Shown: in pieces, positions 31,231 to 41,401 of the stretch
Layout: every line of letters begins with the position of its first letter
How positions within the stretch are numbered: position 1 is the stretch's first letter
The notes under the pieces: generated by a model
The model's database searches: none
The model's input: only the letters and a program-made list of their open reading frames with translations
What the model was told of the DNA's origin: nothing
Made by a program: the position numbers and the translations under genes
NCBI GenBank assembly: GCA_949358305.1
Contig: OX442324.1
Location: forward strand, 8,281,601-8,345,600
Reading direction: 5' to 3'
DNA length: 64,000 nucleotides
From: Strigamia acuminata
Taxonomy: Eukaryota; Arthropoda; Chilopoda; Geophilomorpha; Linotaeniidae

Positions 31231-31660
31231 TTGGACAGGATTGGTAATAACCTTCTTTTGTGATTGGACGGGAGGAGGAGATGTGATAGGAGGAGGACTA
31301 CTTGGAATATGCTGGAGAGCGTTGGCATAGGAATGGATTGGAGGATTTGCGTGGACAGGTAAAAACTGTGTGATTGTTGAATTATCGGTGAAGACGTAGT
31401 GGCAATAGTCGGATTAGTACACAACCCATCCACGTAGTAAAGTCCTCCTTTCTTCTTTGCTTTCAGAACGGCACTGGTAATATCCGATTGATAAATGTGA
31501 ACTTCTCCATTGAAGATATGAATGTGATGACGCGTTTTGTCTATCCTCGATACAGATATCAGATTGGCCTCAAAATTCGGCGCATAAAGAACATTTGTCA
31601 GCGTCACATTGCACACGAGTTTGAAGTTGAACGTTTCCCCTGCCCGTCACCTGTGATTTT
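31128..31660 (-). pseudogene. Copia-2 protease distal part
   Basis: Minus strand frame with the post-active-site copia block (LTNVLYAPNFEANLISVSRI), then KKKGGLYYVDG, separated from the catalytic motif by a frameshift near 31660 and from integrase by another near 31230. Confidence 0.75.
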
Positions 31661-32508
31661 CATTGTCCCAGCTCGATGTCAAAAGGAACAATATTCACAA
31701 AATCGGAAACCCACGATCGTATGTGTGAGACGTGATCCGTGGCACCACAATCGACTATCCATTCGTTTGACTGCATTAGATGGGCAGCTGGACGTTCAAT
31801 AATTTGCGGAGCATTCACGAAAAACACTGCGTTGCGTACCGGATGAGAACTTCCTCTCGGGCGATTGTCCTCGGGTTTGGGAGCCGAGTTCTTGCCACGC
31901 TTCTTGCTTTTGCTGCGGGAGCGTTGAAAAGAAGCTGCCGGTTGTTGGTTCCGGTCGTCACGCTTGGGATATGGGCACTTGTTCGCATAGTGGCCCATCT
32001 CATGACAATTAAAGCATTTGACCTGCGATAATGGACGACGTGGACGTGAACCTTGACGAGATTGCTGAGAATTGTGAGCGGACGCATGAGCCGATGATGA
32101 AACGTTATGCAGTCCTACTGATTTAAGGCGAAGGTACTCGGATATGAGTTGTTCGGACACCTTAGCCGGCGTAAAATTTGTTACAGGCCAATGATAAATT
32201 GCGAACGTGGCCTGCGCATATTCCGGAGGTAACCTATTCAGGTACTGATAAGCGTGATGCTTGTCCGATACTTTTTCCTGCATATCTCGTAATTGGCGTA
32301 CATGTAGGTCGACGCGACTGACAAAATCGACCATGTCCTCGTTTGGCTCGAGGTGTAGACTTAAAAATTGCCATCTCATGGCTGCTTGACGAGCCAGAGA
32401 GCTGGGAGCGAAGATTTTTGACAAAATATCCCAAGCTTCTTTCGGTATATTGGCGTTGTCCAGTGTAGAACGTTTCGCCTCGCTCACGTGGCAATAAATA
32501 TGTCCCAA
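31660..32508 (-). CDS. Copia-2 gag, main part, with protease active site
   Basis: Gag domain (UBN2/copia type) with EAWDILSKIFAPSSLARQAA, LEPNEDMVDFVSRVD and YLNRLPPEYAQATFAI. It has a CCHC knuckle, CFNCHEMGHYANKC, with all ligands present, a basic SRSKSKKRGK patch, and the protease motif EWIVDCGATDHV near 31740. The usual serine of DSGAT is cysteine here. The frame is then lost near the end of the protease entry. Confidence 0.85.
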   Translation of the reverse strand: MGHIYCHVSEAKRSTLDNANIPKEAWDILSKIFAPSSLARQAAMRWQFLSLHLEPNEDMVDFVSRVDLHVRQLRDMQEKVSDKHHAYQYLNRLPPEYAQATFAIYHWPVTNFTPAKVSEQLISEYLRLKSVGLHNVSSSAHASAHNSQQSRQGSRPRRPLSQVKCFNCHEMGHYANKCPYPKRDDRNQQPAASFQRSRSKSKKRGKNSAPKPEDNRPRGSSHPVRNAVFFVNAPQIIERPAAHLMQSNEWIVDCGATDHVSHIRSWVSDFVNIVPFDIELGQ

Positions 32509-32810
32509 CGCCTTGTCCTTTTTTCTGTCTCTTTCGGGGTCAAAGTCAATAAATAATCGGCCTCCTTTTCTTCGGTTACATGTCTCCAGAGGCTCTCAGA
32601 CTTCAGGAGCATGCACATCGCACGACGCCATGATTCGTAATTGTTTATGCCCAACATCAGGCATTTCCCAACCGTTGGTTCTACGTATCCGGATTTCTGC
32701 ATCCTGGCGTGGAAAAAGTAGACTTCGCACACCACGTAAACACAAAGGCGTAGAGAGTGGTACGGGCGTAGTAGAAGACACTCGTAGCACTGCACGATCC
32801 GAAGGCACAA
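32484..32810 (-). pseudogene. Copia-2 gag N-terminus, frameshifted from the main part
   Basis: The frame carries the classical start of copia gag, LGINNYESWRRAMCMLLKSE followed by LWRHVTEE, and ends where the 31660-32508 frame begins (overlap about 25 bp). A single-base frameshift near 32500 explains the split. Confidence 0.75.
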
Positions 32811-33588
32811 TCATTAATCCGAAGCACTTTTCGAGGCGGAAAACCACAAATTGGGAGCCGATGCTACAATCAGCTGACAACCTAGAGTGAGTGTCCCCCT
32901 AGTGTCCTTTGAGATCGCCTGGGATCGCAGGAATACTAGGTGGCGCAGGGCTCAGCCTCACTCTAGAATACAAGAATAGCTTGGACAGACTTGTCCGAAG
33001 GACTATTGCGACTCTAATAATGACCCAACCAAAAATCTTAAATAATGTCTTAATGCTATCAAAGTTTCACGACAGGGAAGGAGAAATTGATGAATCTGCC
33101 GCGGTTGCGACCTCGTGCAATCAGAAAACACGGCTCGGTTTTTCTCGAAAAAACCGGATAAAAAGCGCAATTTGGATTCGAAAATCCAAATTCTTTTCAT
33201 AAAATGAGGCTCTTCACAAAAATGCTTAAATTGTTGAAAATAAATAAATCGTCGATACTGTATACACGCCGGGGTGTATACAGCGAGAAACGTCTCGTTT
33301 CTGCAAAGAAAACGTCGTTCTGACGTCGTCGAGACGAAAATCCGTCGAAAACTGAAATTAAACAAAAATTCGTCGCAAAAGCCGCGAGACCGCGAGATTT
33401 TGGACGAAATTAACGATGGAAACGTGTGGTGAACGATACTCGGCGTGTCCGAACGTCTGTAACACGTCAGTGGCGCGGAAATAAACCCGAAAAACGATGA
33501 AATTTGAAAAACACAAATCGCCGCGAAAATTCGCGAAATTCGCGGAAATTTTCGGCGATAAAAAGACATGGTTATGCACAGTAGCCAA
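32811..33588 (-). other. Copia-2 leader
   Basis: GC-mixed leader between PBS and gag with an open but unrecognised minus frame (33003-33752, which also crosses the PBS, so probably fortuitous). A stem-loop with TTTGGATTCGAAAATCCAAA at 33171-33191 has a counterpart in the Copia-3 leader (TTCGGACGTGAATGTCCGAA near 42043). Confidence 0.5.
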
Positions 33589-33604
33589 CCACCCTCTGCT
33601 ACCA
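33589..33604 (-). promoter_or_regulatory. Copia-2 primer binding site (initiator tRNA-Met)
   Basis: Minus strand TGGTAGCAGAGGGTGG, one mismatch to the iMet 3' end complement, 2 bp from the LTR. The LTR end itself carries an inverse copy (TGTAGCAGAGG), forming a short palindrome around the PBS, as in Copia-3. Confidence 0.82.
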
Positions 33605-34184
33605 ATTGTAGCAGAGGAGAGCGGCGCAAATTCGGCGTGAACCGAATCCGTGGAAGCGAATGGTGTTTGCCAAAAAATGGCGTCGTGCTGCACGCACGAC
33701 CGACGATGCGACGTAATGTAAACGGGACGAATTGACGGCCGTGCGAAAGCACTTATACGCCGTTAGAAAAGGAATTTAAACACTTGTTAAAACTATAAAA
33801 TAAGTTTAATGAAAACATACTTACCAGGGGAACACCCGTATAAGATACTCACAGATTGTTGTAATAATAAACATGGAGATTTGTTGTATCATGCTGAATG
33901 AGACCCTAAAATAATTTCATTCCATAAACAGTCAACAATGCAAACAATGAGCTCAAAGTTTGCACTATTTTGTCTGTGTATGCATCCAATCTGAGCAATC
34001 AGGCCTAGTGTATGAATACTGTAAACAACAGTTGCTAGGTAAAAAGTAGTTCCAAGATCAAAGTTGAATTTTATCATTTGAGATTCAATGATGTCATTTC
34101 CTCATTTGATATCACATGACATTTGACATCAGAGCTTTGTTCACCAACATGACTGACTTCATGAAGACAACAATAGTTTGTAGT

Positions 34185-34252
34185 GGTGGTGCAGTGGTTC
34201 AGGCAATGGACTAGGAATCTTTCCACACAGGTTCAAATCCTGCTGTCTGTGA
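34185..34252 (+). repeat. tRNA-like Pol III promoter unit, left arm (SINE head)
   Basis: TGGTGCAGTGGTTCAGGC fits the tRNA A box and GGTTCAAATCC at 34231-34241 fits the B box, 40 bp apart. A T-rich stretch follows. The acceptor stem does not close properly, so it is a tRNA-derived repeat and not a working tRNA gene. Confidence 0.65.
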
Positions 34253-34427
34253 AAATTTTTTACTTTTATTTTTTAATTTTTTTTAGCAGTAATTTTAATG
34301 TTTTTAATTTTATTAAAAAATTAAAATTAATTAATTAAAGTTTTCTAAAAACAAACATAAAATTAAAAACATTAAAATTACTGCTAAAAAAAATTAAAAA
34401 ATAAAAGTAAAAAATTTTCACAGACAG

Positions 34428-34496
34428 CAGGATTTGAACCTGTGTGGAAAGATTCCTAGTCCATTGCCTGAACCACTGCACCACCACTACAAACTA
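34428..34496 (-). repeat. tRNA-like Pol III promoter unit, right arm
   Basis: Mirror copy of the left-arm unit: B box complement GGATTTGAACC and A box complement CCACTGCACCACCAC. The two units point toward each other across the AT-rich centre. Confidence 0.65.
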
Positions 34497-35169
34497 TTGT
34501 TGTCTTCATGAAGTCAGTCATGTTGGTGAACAAAGCTCTGATGTCAAATGTCATGTAATATCAAATGAGGAAATGACATCATTGAATCTCAAATGATAAA
34601 ATTCAACTTTGATCTTGGAACTACTTTTTACCTAGCAACTGTTGTTTACAGTATTCATACACTAGGCCTGATTGCTCAGATTGGATGCATACACAGACAA
34701 AATAGTGCAAACTTTGAGCTCATTGTTTGCATTGTTGACTGTTTATGGAATGAAATTATTTTAGGGTCTCATTCAGCATGATACAACAATTCTCCATGTT
34801 TATTATTACAACAATCTGTGAGTATCTTATACGGGTGTTCCCCTCGTTAGCAATAGAATCCATAGTTGGAAAAAATGGTGGAGCAGCTCGTTCTCGAGGT
34901 GTGGCGCCATGTTGAAGATTTGAAAAGTGTACATTGCGACACCTTGTGTCGAAAAATGTAAATACATAAAGGATAAATCGGAAATTATACAGAATAGCTA
35001 AAGATAGCATGGTGCTGCATGCTTAAATACTAAAGGTGACAATAAATATTGAAAATAACCCATTTGAGGTATAAACAAACAATAAATCATTATATAAAAT
35101 AATATAAAAGCAAATGAGATTGAATACAGAACAAACATCGAAATAAATGGTTAGAATGTAACATAATAA

Positions 35170-35537
35170 GATTCTATGTCTCATCGACAAAAAAATGGTC
35201 CTTTAGACCAACATAAAGTCATAGCTGACGCCCAAGATTTTGGTATTTATAAAGAGATGTTATGTTGTTTCTCTCCCGTCCACATTAACGAAATTCGAAA
35301 GAGGCGCCAAATATATCTCCCATTAGAACTTAGAGAAAGATATTTCCGCGCATTACATTATCCACCCGTAGTTGGGCATATGGGACAAGAACTCTCCATC
35401 GTATAAAGTCGCGCGTATTTTGGCCTAAAATGCGCGAGGATATTAGAACGTGGATACAGGTTTGCGAAGCGTGCCAAAGAGCTAAACCCCTGAATAGACT
35501 CCCATATGGCAAGATGATAACGTCTAGATCGCGCCAT
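35170..35537 (+). pseudogene. Gypsy integrase zinc-finger fragment, frameshifted
   Basis: The frame gives YLPLELRERYFRALHYPPVV then GHMGQELS, the H-x3-7-H half of the integrase HHCC finger. After a frameshift near 35403 it continues with FWPKMREDIRTWIQVCEACQ, the CxxC half, then RAKPLNRLPYGKM. It starts inside the very end of the Copia-2 LTR and is cut at 35537 by an insertion. Confidence 0.8.
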
Positions 35538-35989
35538 CTTTTTGTTGATCCATAATTGATGTGAGTGCAGACTAAAAGAGCGAGACATGGTTTTCAAACT
35601 TGCCTAAACCATAAGTCATGGTGGCAGACATCTTTATTCTGCCAAATCATAAAGACAAGTGGCTTTGGCTTGTGATTTGTTCTTCACAAGTCAAATACAT
35701 AAAACAAGAGAACAAATCAATGGGTAATCAACATTGATTTGTCCTTTACATAAAAAGCAACTAAATGCTGGCATTATCAATCGATAAGCAGCCAAAACAA
35801 ATCAAACAATAAGCTCTTTCGAGCAGGCGACACAACAAATGATTACCGCGCTATATAAGCCGCTTGGAATACCATAACACTCGGGATAAAATCCAGAACA
35901 AGCGACTCACAACTTCAGGACAAGATACGGCAACAAACTCGATGCATCGCGGTCGTATTTAACCGGAAACATGCGACATCAACAGGCTG
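35538..35989 (+). mobile_element. Insertion in gypsy integrase, LTR-like with TATA box, CGCCAT on both sides
   Basis: The hexamer CGCCAT occurs at 35532-35537 and 35990-35995, and the integrase sequence is continuous if the interval and one repeat are removed. The insert contains TGTTGATCC near its left end, CATCAACA near its right end and CTATATAAG near 35852. It is probably a solo LTR, but the ends do not sit exactly at TG/CA. Confidence 0.5.
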
Positions 35990-36225
35990 ACGCCATGTGC
36001 TTGCTCCAAATCCCAACACTTTTCTCCGCCATCTACATCGACTATTACGGCAAAAAACCCCGTTCCACCGAGGGGCATTGTTACGCCTTTTTAATGGTTT
36101 ACTCTGTTACCAATTAGTCGCTGCAGTGTTGGTTGAAAAGAAGAAAAACTCAGTTTTTCAAGTGCCGCATCAATTGGCCAACATGGCCGCTTCATTTATT
36201 ACGTGAAGAGTCAACAGGTGAGATT
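35990..36225 (+). pseudogene. Gypsy integrase core fragment
   Basis: After the insertion one frame gives SAIYIDYYGKKPRSTEGHCY and AFLMVYSVTN, the first catalytic Asp (IDYYG) of a gypsy integrase core, followed by a stop. The continuation is missing. Confidence 0.7.
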
Positions 36226-36580
36226 TTACAGAACAAATCTTTAGACACTTTTTGCAAAATAGCTTAAACAATAAAGAATAAATCTGTAACATAAGTAAGG
36301 CAGTATATTTGTGCCAACTGCACAACATTTATACAATTGGTTATTCCTTTGAAATCACAAACACAAAATACTGCAGTGAAGACTGCTAAACAACCAAGTA
36401 TGGCATTATACGGGAAACGACATTACTCTCACAATTAAACACTTTGGGCCGTTTAAACGCAAAATCTAATTATCTTGGCAGTCGCACATCACGAGCGCAC
36501 TAAATCAGAAACGTACGCTGCAAATACACGCAAACAACAATGCGCCTAAACATTACATAAGTCGATCATTTGCAGCACAC
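36226..36580 (-). repeat. Probable 3' LTR region of the Copia-3 RT segment
   Basis: On the minus strand a purine tract (AGAGGGAG at about 36583-36590) follows the RNase H stop and precedes TGTGCTGCAAATGATCGAC. The interval contains AATAAAG/AATAAATC words. Its start does not match the LTR at 42635-43162, so the RT half and the 5' half may derive from different elements. Confidence 0.45.
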
Positions 36581-36594
36581 TCCCTCTGATCGAC

Positions 36595-37677
36595 TCAGAT
36601 AAATATACTCTCATTAAGAGTGGACAATTTTGGACGCGAAAGCCATTTCGTCAGTAAATCTGCAACATTTGAAGTACCGGGGATATGGCGAATGTTAAAC
36701 ATTCCCGCTTCAAAAAGATCTCTAAGAAAGTGGAACTTTACTTCAATATGTTTGTTCGCACGATTCTCGATACGGTTCTTAGAGTACTGTATCGCTGCAG
36801 TACTGTCTGCAAGTATGCAAGGTTTCGTGGGAACAAACATAGACGCTATCAGATCAATCTCGAAAAGGCGTTTCAGCCATATAATTTCTCGCACACCGTC
36901 AACGATGGCCACGAACTCGCTTTCCATGATTGAAAGTGAAGTCATACGTTGACGGCGGCATGACCAAGTGATAGGTACACCACCTAAAAACACAATGTGT
37001 CCACCGAAGCTCCGTCTCTTATCCATATCTGAAGCATACGAAGCGTCGGTGAACGCTGACAAATCCGTGTTTTGACAATTAGACAAGTCTATGCTCAAAT
37101 GCGAGGTGGTCTTCAGGTATTTTAATACCTGAAGGAGCATATTAACATGCTTTGTCGTGTGGCTTTCGTTGTACTGCGACAACACTATGACCGAGAATAG
37201 AATGTCAGGTCGGGTGCGCGCAGCAATAAACATCAAAGATCCGACTAAAGATTGATATGGGAAAGTGGAGTTCAACATATCCCCAGTTTGGGGACCCTTT
37301 ATCATGGTTCCCACCGTCCCTGGAACTGTCACACGACAATTGGTATCAATCTTAAAAAGATTGCAGATCTTGTCAATGTAAGTTCGCTGATGAATCCGGA
37401 TATGACTCTCCCCTCTCTCAAACTCTACTCCGAGTAATAAAGTCACTTTCCCGAGATTCACCAGTTCGAACGCGTCACTAATCCATTTCAGAACTAATTG
37501 TTTTGTGTTCTTATCCCGCGTAAACAAGACGATATCGTCCACGTAGACGATGACGACGGCATCACGATCGAGGGCGTACACGCAATTTAAACCCGGAATT
37601 GCAACAAACCCGATTCGTAATAACTCCGCATGTAGTTTTTCGAACCACATACGGCCCGACTGGTGTAGCTCATACAA
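36595..37677 (-). CDS. Copia-3 RT C-terminal part and RNase H (360 aa)
   Basis: Minus frame: MYELHQSGRMWFEKLHAELL, the intact active site VIVYVDDIVLFTRD near 37530, LLLGVEFERG, the FPYQSLVGSLMFIAARTRPD block, then RNase H with SAFTDASYASDMDKRRSFGG, SWSCRRQ, ESEFVAIVDG, ILADSTAAIQYSKN and ANKHIEVKFHFLRD. It ends IPGTSNVADLLTKWLSR, the usual copia C-terminus. The catalytic Asp pair and the RNase H acids are present. Confidence 0.88.
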   Translation of the reverse strand: MYELHQSGRMWFEKLHAELLRIGFVAIPGLNCVYALDRDAVVIVYVDDIVLFTRDKNTKQLVLKWISDAFELVNLGKVTLLLGVEFERGESHIRIHQRTYIDKICNLFKIDTNCRVTVPGTVGTMIKGPQTGDMLNSTFPYQSLVGSLMFIAARTRPDILFSVIVLSQYNESHTTKHVNMLLQVLKYLKTTSHLSIDLSNCQNTDLSAFTDASYASDMDKRRSFGGHIVFLGGVPITWSCRRQRMTSLSIMESEFVAIVDGVREIIWLKRLFEIDLIASMFVPTKPCILADSTAAIQYSKNRIENRANKHIEVKFHFLRDLFEAGMFNIRHIPGTSNVADLLTKWLSRPKLSTLNESIFI

Positions 37678-37806
37678 TGCCTTTCCTAGGCGCTAGCATT
37701 TCCCCACATTTTTAGTCGTTTGGTATCCTTTCGGAATACGCATAAATTGTGGAATATCGAGGTCCCCATAAAGATAGGCGGCCTTTATATCTATGTGGGT
37801 GTCACG

Positions 37807-38349
37807 CTAGTTCCCCAAAACTACTAGGACACAAAAGAAAACCAATACAATTACAAAGTTCACCACTGGTGAAAAGACTTCATTAAAGTCGAAGCCCGGC
37901 TTCTGTTTGAAACCTTGTGCAACTAGTCTTGCATGAAATCGTTTGATTTCCCCCTTATCGTCACGTTTGACTTTGTGTATCCACTTATTACCTAATAATT
38001 CTTTATCAGGTGGGATATCAACCTCCTCATACACATCTCGTTTGTGAAAAATGTTGATCTCGTCATTCATGGCATCATTCCAGTCTTTGTGATTTGGACC
38101 CGACACTGCTTCTTCAAATGTTCCAGGCTCCACAATACACATTTGTGCCTCCGGTATGATCCTTGAAATTCCCGTGGGGCGAAACTCGAATTGCTCTGGG
38201 ACGTAGAGATAACCTTCGTCCTCGCACCATCGTGCGACGTCGGTGCGACTTCGCAATCGTTTATTCAGGGATGTTTGGTAATAAACGTCTATCCTCTCTT
38301 TAGTTTTTCCCCTCTTTCTCGTGATTTCATGTCGGACCCATTGTGACAT
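37807..38349 (-). pseudogene. Copia-3 RT N-terminal part
   Basis: Frame with DWNDAMNDEINIFHKRDVYE, LLGNKWIHKVKRDDKGEIKR and FHARLVAQGFKQKPGFDFNE, then FSPVVNF. It ends at a stop/frameshift near 37806. Another defect lies between 37680 and 37806, separating it from the active-site part. Confidence 0.85.
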
Positions 38350-38875
38350 TCTAAAGGTCGTAATCCCTCATCTCCTTCTTCTTCAACCCCGCCCTCAGCT
38401 GACTCAAAAGTATCTACAAATGTTTCAAATGACTCTTCCATTTGTTCTTGGGTTTCATCTTTTATCTCTGTAATTACTTCATCAGGGTTAGGGTATCTTG
38501 GAATAGTAGGACTAACGGCCTTTTTAGGTTTCAAAATGGGCTTGGGAGTACTAGGTAATGAGGGTTTAATTTTGGTGGTGGTGGAGCTGGATCGGATGAA
38601 TAGTCATTCTCATCTTCAGATTCATGCTCTTCAGGGGGCAATTCCATCAATCTCTTAGTTGATTCCGATAATTTCGTCGGTTCTCTATTCCTAACCTCCC
38701 CCTCATACCAATAAATATTTTCAAAAATTTTTACATGCTTGGATTCAACCACACACCTGTTTTTCGAATCCCAAATTTTATACTCCTGTGTATTGATTGC
38801 ATAGCCAATCAACGCACCTGTCCAAGCCCTTTGCTCTAATTTGGTTTGCCTATTTTGGGACGGAACATGGACATA
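38289..38875 (-). pseudogene. Copia-3 integrase C-terminus and acidic linker
   Basis: From 38875 down: YVHVPSQNRQTKLEQRAW, LIGYAINTQEYKIWDSKNRC and VVESKHVKIFENIYWYEGEV, then an acidic and proline-rich linker split by a frameshift near 38531. It joins at 38876/40712 to the integrase fragment on the other side of a 1.8-kb insertion. Confidence 0.8.
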
Positions 38876-38879
38876 AACC

Positions 38880-40711
38880 TGTGACGATTCTACTTTTGGG
38901 CTAATTTATTAGTCCTTGAGATAGATAAATAATCGGTTTATACAAGACGTTGCTAAGATTAGCAACAACCTAACCGAGATAAGCTACGGAAGTCCTTACA
39001 AGTGTGAATACGTGAATCAAGAGAAATAACTTACGGTTTTAGTGTGACATAACATATTTATTAATCATAATAATATAATGAGGTTCTGAGCGCGTGTAAA
39101 CAGGTGGCATCAACTGGTTGAGGATCCGGGCGAAGCCAGAGGGATACGGCTGACTTGCGGCATCGTCACAAATATCGCTACGGAGATGTATTTGGTCCGT
39201 AGCTCGTGATAATTTGTGGTGCAAATGTGTATATATTGTGTACATATGCAGTGGTGTGGAAAAACATCTATTCTATAAAGAAATCAGCGCCATCTTAACG
39301 TGTTGAAAGCAGAACAACAAGTGACTTTTATTGTCCGGTCATGTGACCAGAAAAACATAGACAACGCCCCCTTTGGGCAATACACAGAAGCTGCATGTAA
39401 ACAAACATGAGCCGTACGTGAACAAATACTGCATCCAGTCGTGCAGTTGATATAGTGAACAAATTAACAAGTATAAATAATACAATGAACAACATCGCTT
39501 GATGATACGACATTACAGGACATCAAAGCCTAACAGCTCGAACATCTAATATTACGAAGAGTCCTTCGTATTGAAAGGAATATTCTTGGACTTACCGATA
39601 TAATAACTATTGCCAAAACAGGATTACCAATGCCCGAGTAATTTGCTTAACACGATATTTTGTATATCGTTCACGGGTTACTAACCCGGAGTGTACAATG
39701 GGGCGGGGACCGTCACGACAGTTGAGAGAACCATCGCGGGAGGATTTGACTCCTCCATCCGCCAGCATGCCTTACGATGACGGGATCATTAGATCGAGCA
39801 CCGGGTAAAATATTAATCAGCCACTGCTGTTGGATTACCATTATCCAGGTAGTTATTTAACATAACATCTTGTAGATATTACTCACGGGCTACCAACCCG
39901 GCGTGTTACCTGTACATTGGTCCTTTACCGACCTTTAACGTGCGGAAGGACCAATCACAGAAAGACGGGAACCTGAGAGGACTGTTTACAACAGCCATCC
40001 TGCAGCGGACTGAGGCCAGTTAGCTGAGGGACCTACTTTCATCTAGCAAGGCCTTACTGTGTATGGCCGTTATATTAAGCCACTGTACGAACTCTAACTC
40101 TCCCGTAGAACAGCAAGCTAACGTTACGGGGCCATTTCATGTTGTTAACATGTCTATTACCGGAGTTAGCCTTCCCGAAATAGCCCTACAACAGCAATAA
40201 CAAAATAGTATTAATACTAATTGTGGAGAGCTGAGGTGGCCTGATGTGTCGATAGAGAAAGTGAGATTAAACGATAACAACTTATCAACTACAAACAATA
40301 TAAACATATTCAGAATCAAGCCAGGGGGATACTGGGTGGAAAACTAATGTTTATATAGTTCTTGAGAACTACTAGATTGGCGACAGCCAATCAGTGTACG
40401 AATCGGCGGATTCGTGGGTCACTAGTCCGGACCTAATATATGACTGTGTCCAGATGGACCCAATTGGGGCCAAGAAGGGTCCGATTGGTTCCCTTCAAAC
40501 AGGTAAGTAACGTGGATATTGATTCGATAGAATCAGCATCATCAAGTAAGTAATACTTAATTTATATTGAATAAAATAGTTATATTTTATTCACTGTGTC
40601 AAAGTAATGATTTATCACACTTTTTAGTTTTATCGAGTTTGAATTACGCGCGTTTGTTAAACAGCGCCATCTATTGTGAACATTGATAAATACTGATTTG
40701 TAATCATCACA
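38880..40711. mobile_element. 1.8-kb TG...CA insertion with 4-bp duplication AACC in Copia-3 integrase
   Basis: It starts TGTGACGATTCTAC and ends TAATCATCACA. AACC is present at 38876-38879 and 40712-40715, and integrase (RHLRCIGSKV then YVHV) is continuous once it is removed. Internally, two tandem diverged copies (about 39630-39830 and 39840-40100) share CACGGGTTACTAACCCGGAG / CACGGGCTACCAACCCGGCG. No protein is recognised. It could be a very long solo LTR or a non-coding LTR element. Confidence 0.75.
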
Positions 40712-41401
40712 AACCTTTGATCCGATGCAACGCAAGTGTCTAACTGACACTTTCCGTCCATAAAACACGCAAAAAGGAATTTTATTTCCTAACGTATAAT
40801 TTGGGAATCTGTTTTTCAAGTATACATAGGTAACAGCTAATTCCCCCCAGAAGTTGGCCGGAAACTTATTTTCAAGGATCATCGCTCGAACCCCCTCTAA
40901 TATAGTCCGATTGGCACGTTTTGCCACCGAGTTCATCTCGGGTGAGTATGCATTTGACCGTTGACATTTAATTCCTTGATCGTTGGTAAAAGTTTCCCAG
41001 CTTCTAGAGATAAATTCTCCCTCGTTATCGGTTCTTATGGCTTTGACCTTCCGAGAAGTTGTTTTTTCAACTTCATTCTTCCAAACTTTGAATTTCTCGA
41101 GGACTTCGCTCTTTTACTTCATCATGAAGATCCACATGTATCTGGAGAAGTCGTCAACTATTATTAAGTAATACTTTGCCTCACCCTGTGAGGTTACTTT
41201 GGTTGCGCCCCAGACATCCATGTGCACTAGATCCAAAATCCCAGTTGTTTTTATCTCCCCTATCGGCGTAAAGCTAACCCGGGTGCTTTTTGCTTTATGG
41301 CAAGCATCACAATGCGAAGCATCGTTCTTTGTCAATTTCACTCCGAATACATCGGTTGACTTAGCCATCTCTTTAATGCCCTGTATGTTCAGGTGGCCCA
41401 A
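40712..41401 (-). pseudogene. Copia-3 pre-integrase and integrase core
   Basis: From 41401 down: MGHLNIQGIKEMAKST, the zinc ligands HCDACHKAK, catalytic HMDVWGATKV, DDFSRYMWIF. After a frameshift near 41114 a frame with a second catalytic region is only partly readable, and 40936-40712 gives NSVAKRANRTILEGVRAMIL, FPANFWGELAVTYVYLKNRF and VSVRHLRCIGSKV. The reading AKRANRT replaces the usual A-E-R at the catalytic Glu. Confidence 0.78.

Larger units (their letters stand above)
33826..34844. mobile_element. Long palindrome (foldback) with a tRNA-like unit in each arm
   Basis: The left arm from AGGGGAACACCCGTATAAG and the right arm ending CTTATACGGGTGTTCCCCT are reverse complements over about 480 bp each, with an AT-rich centre of about 60 bp near 34310-34370. 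The arms differ by only a few bases (for example ATATCACATGAC against GTCATGTAATAT). Both arms encode the same 62-residue frame, which is just a consequence of the symmetry. Confidence 0.9.
21131..35213 (-). mobile_element. Copia-2, 5' part of a Ty1/copia element on the minus strand, with Copia-1 nested in its RT
   Basis: In order along the minus strand: LTR 35213-33607 (containing a 1-kb palindrome), iMet-type PBS 33604-33589, leader, gag, protease, integrase and RT. RT is broken at 29115 by Copia-1 and resumes at 21524. It ends abruptly near 21131, so the C-terminal RT, RNase H and 3' LTR are lost. The target duplication GGAAG of Copia-1 is at 21520-21524 and 29115-29119, which proves the nesting. 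Confidence 0.88.
33607..35213 (-). repeat. Copia-2 5' LTR, enlarged by a 1-kb palindrome
   Basis: In + orientation it starts TGTAGCAGAGGAG and ends GGTCCTTTAGACCAACA (minus strand start TGTTGGTCTAAAGG). The same ends occur in the LTR at 42635-43162. Without the insert at 33826-34844 it would be about 590 bp. Confidence 0.8.

Noticed and set aside
33003-33752. 249-codon minus ORF before Copia-2 gag as an extra retroviral-type protein
   Set aside because: It crosses the PBS and LTR border and has no conserved motif; leader sequence open by chance.
34185-34252. Functional tRNA gene
   Set aside because: A and B boxes are present but the acceptor stem does not pair and the anticodon arm is irregular; better explained as a SINE head.
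33889-34781. Two identical 62-codon ORFs in opposite orientation, as if a duplicated gene
   Set aside because: Explained entirely by the palindrome arms.
35538-35989. Certain solo LTR with TG/CA ends
   Set aside because: TGTTGAT and ATCAACA are inside the repeated CGCCAT borders, not at them, so the class is left open.
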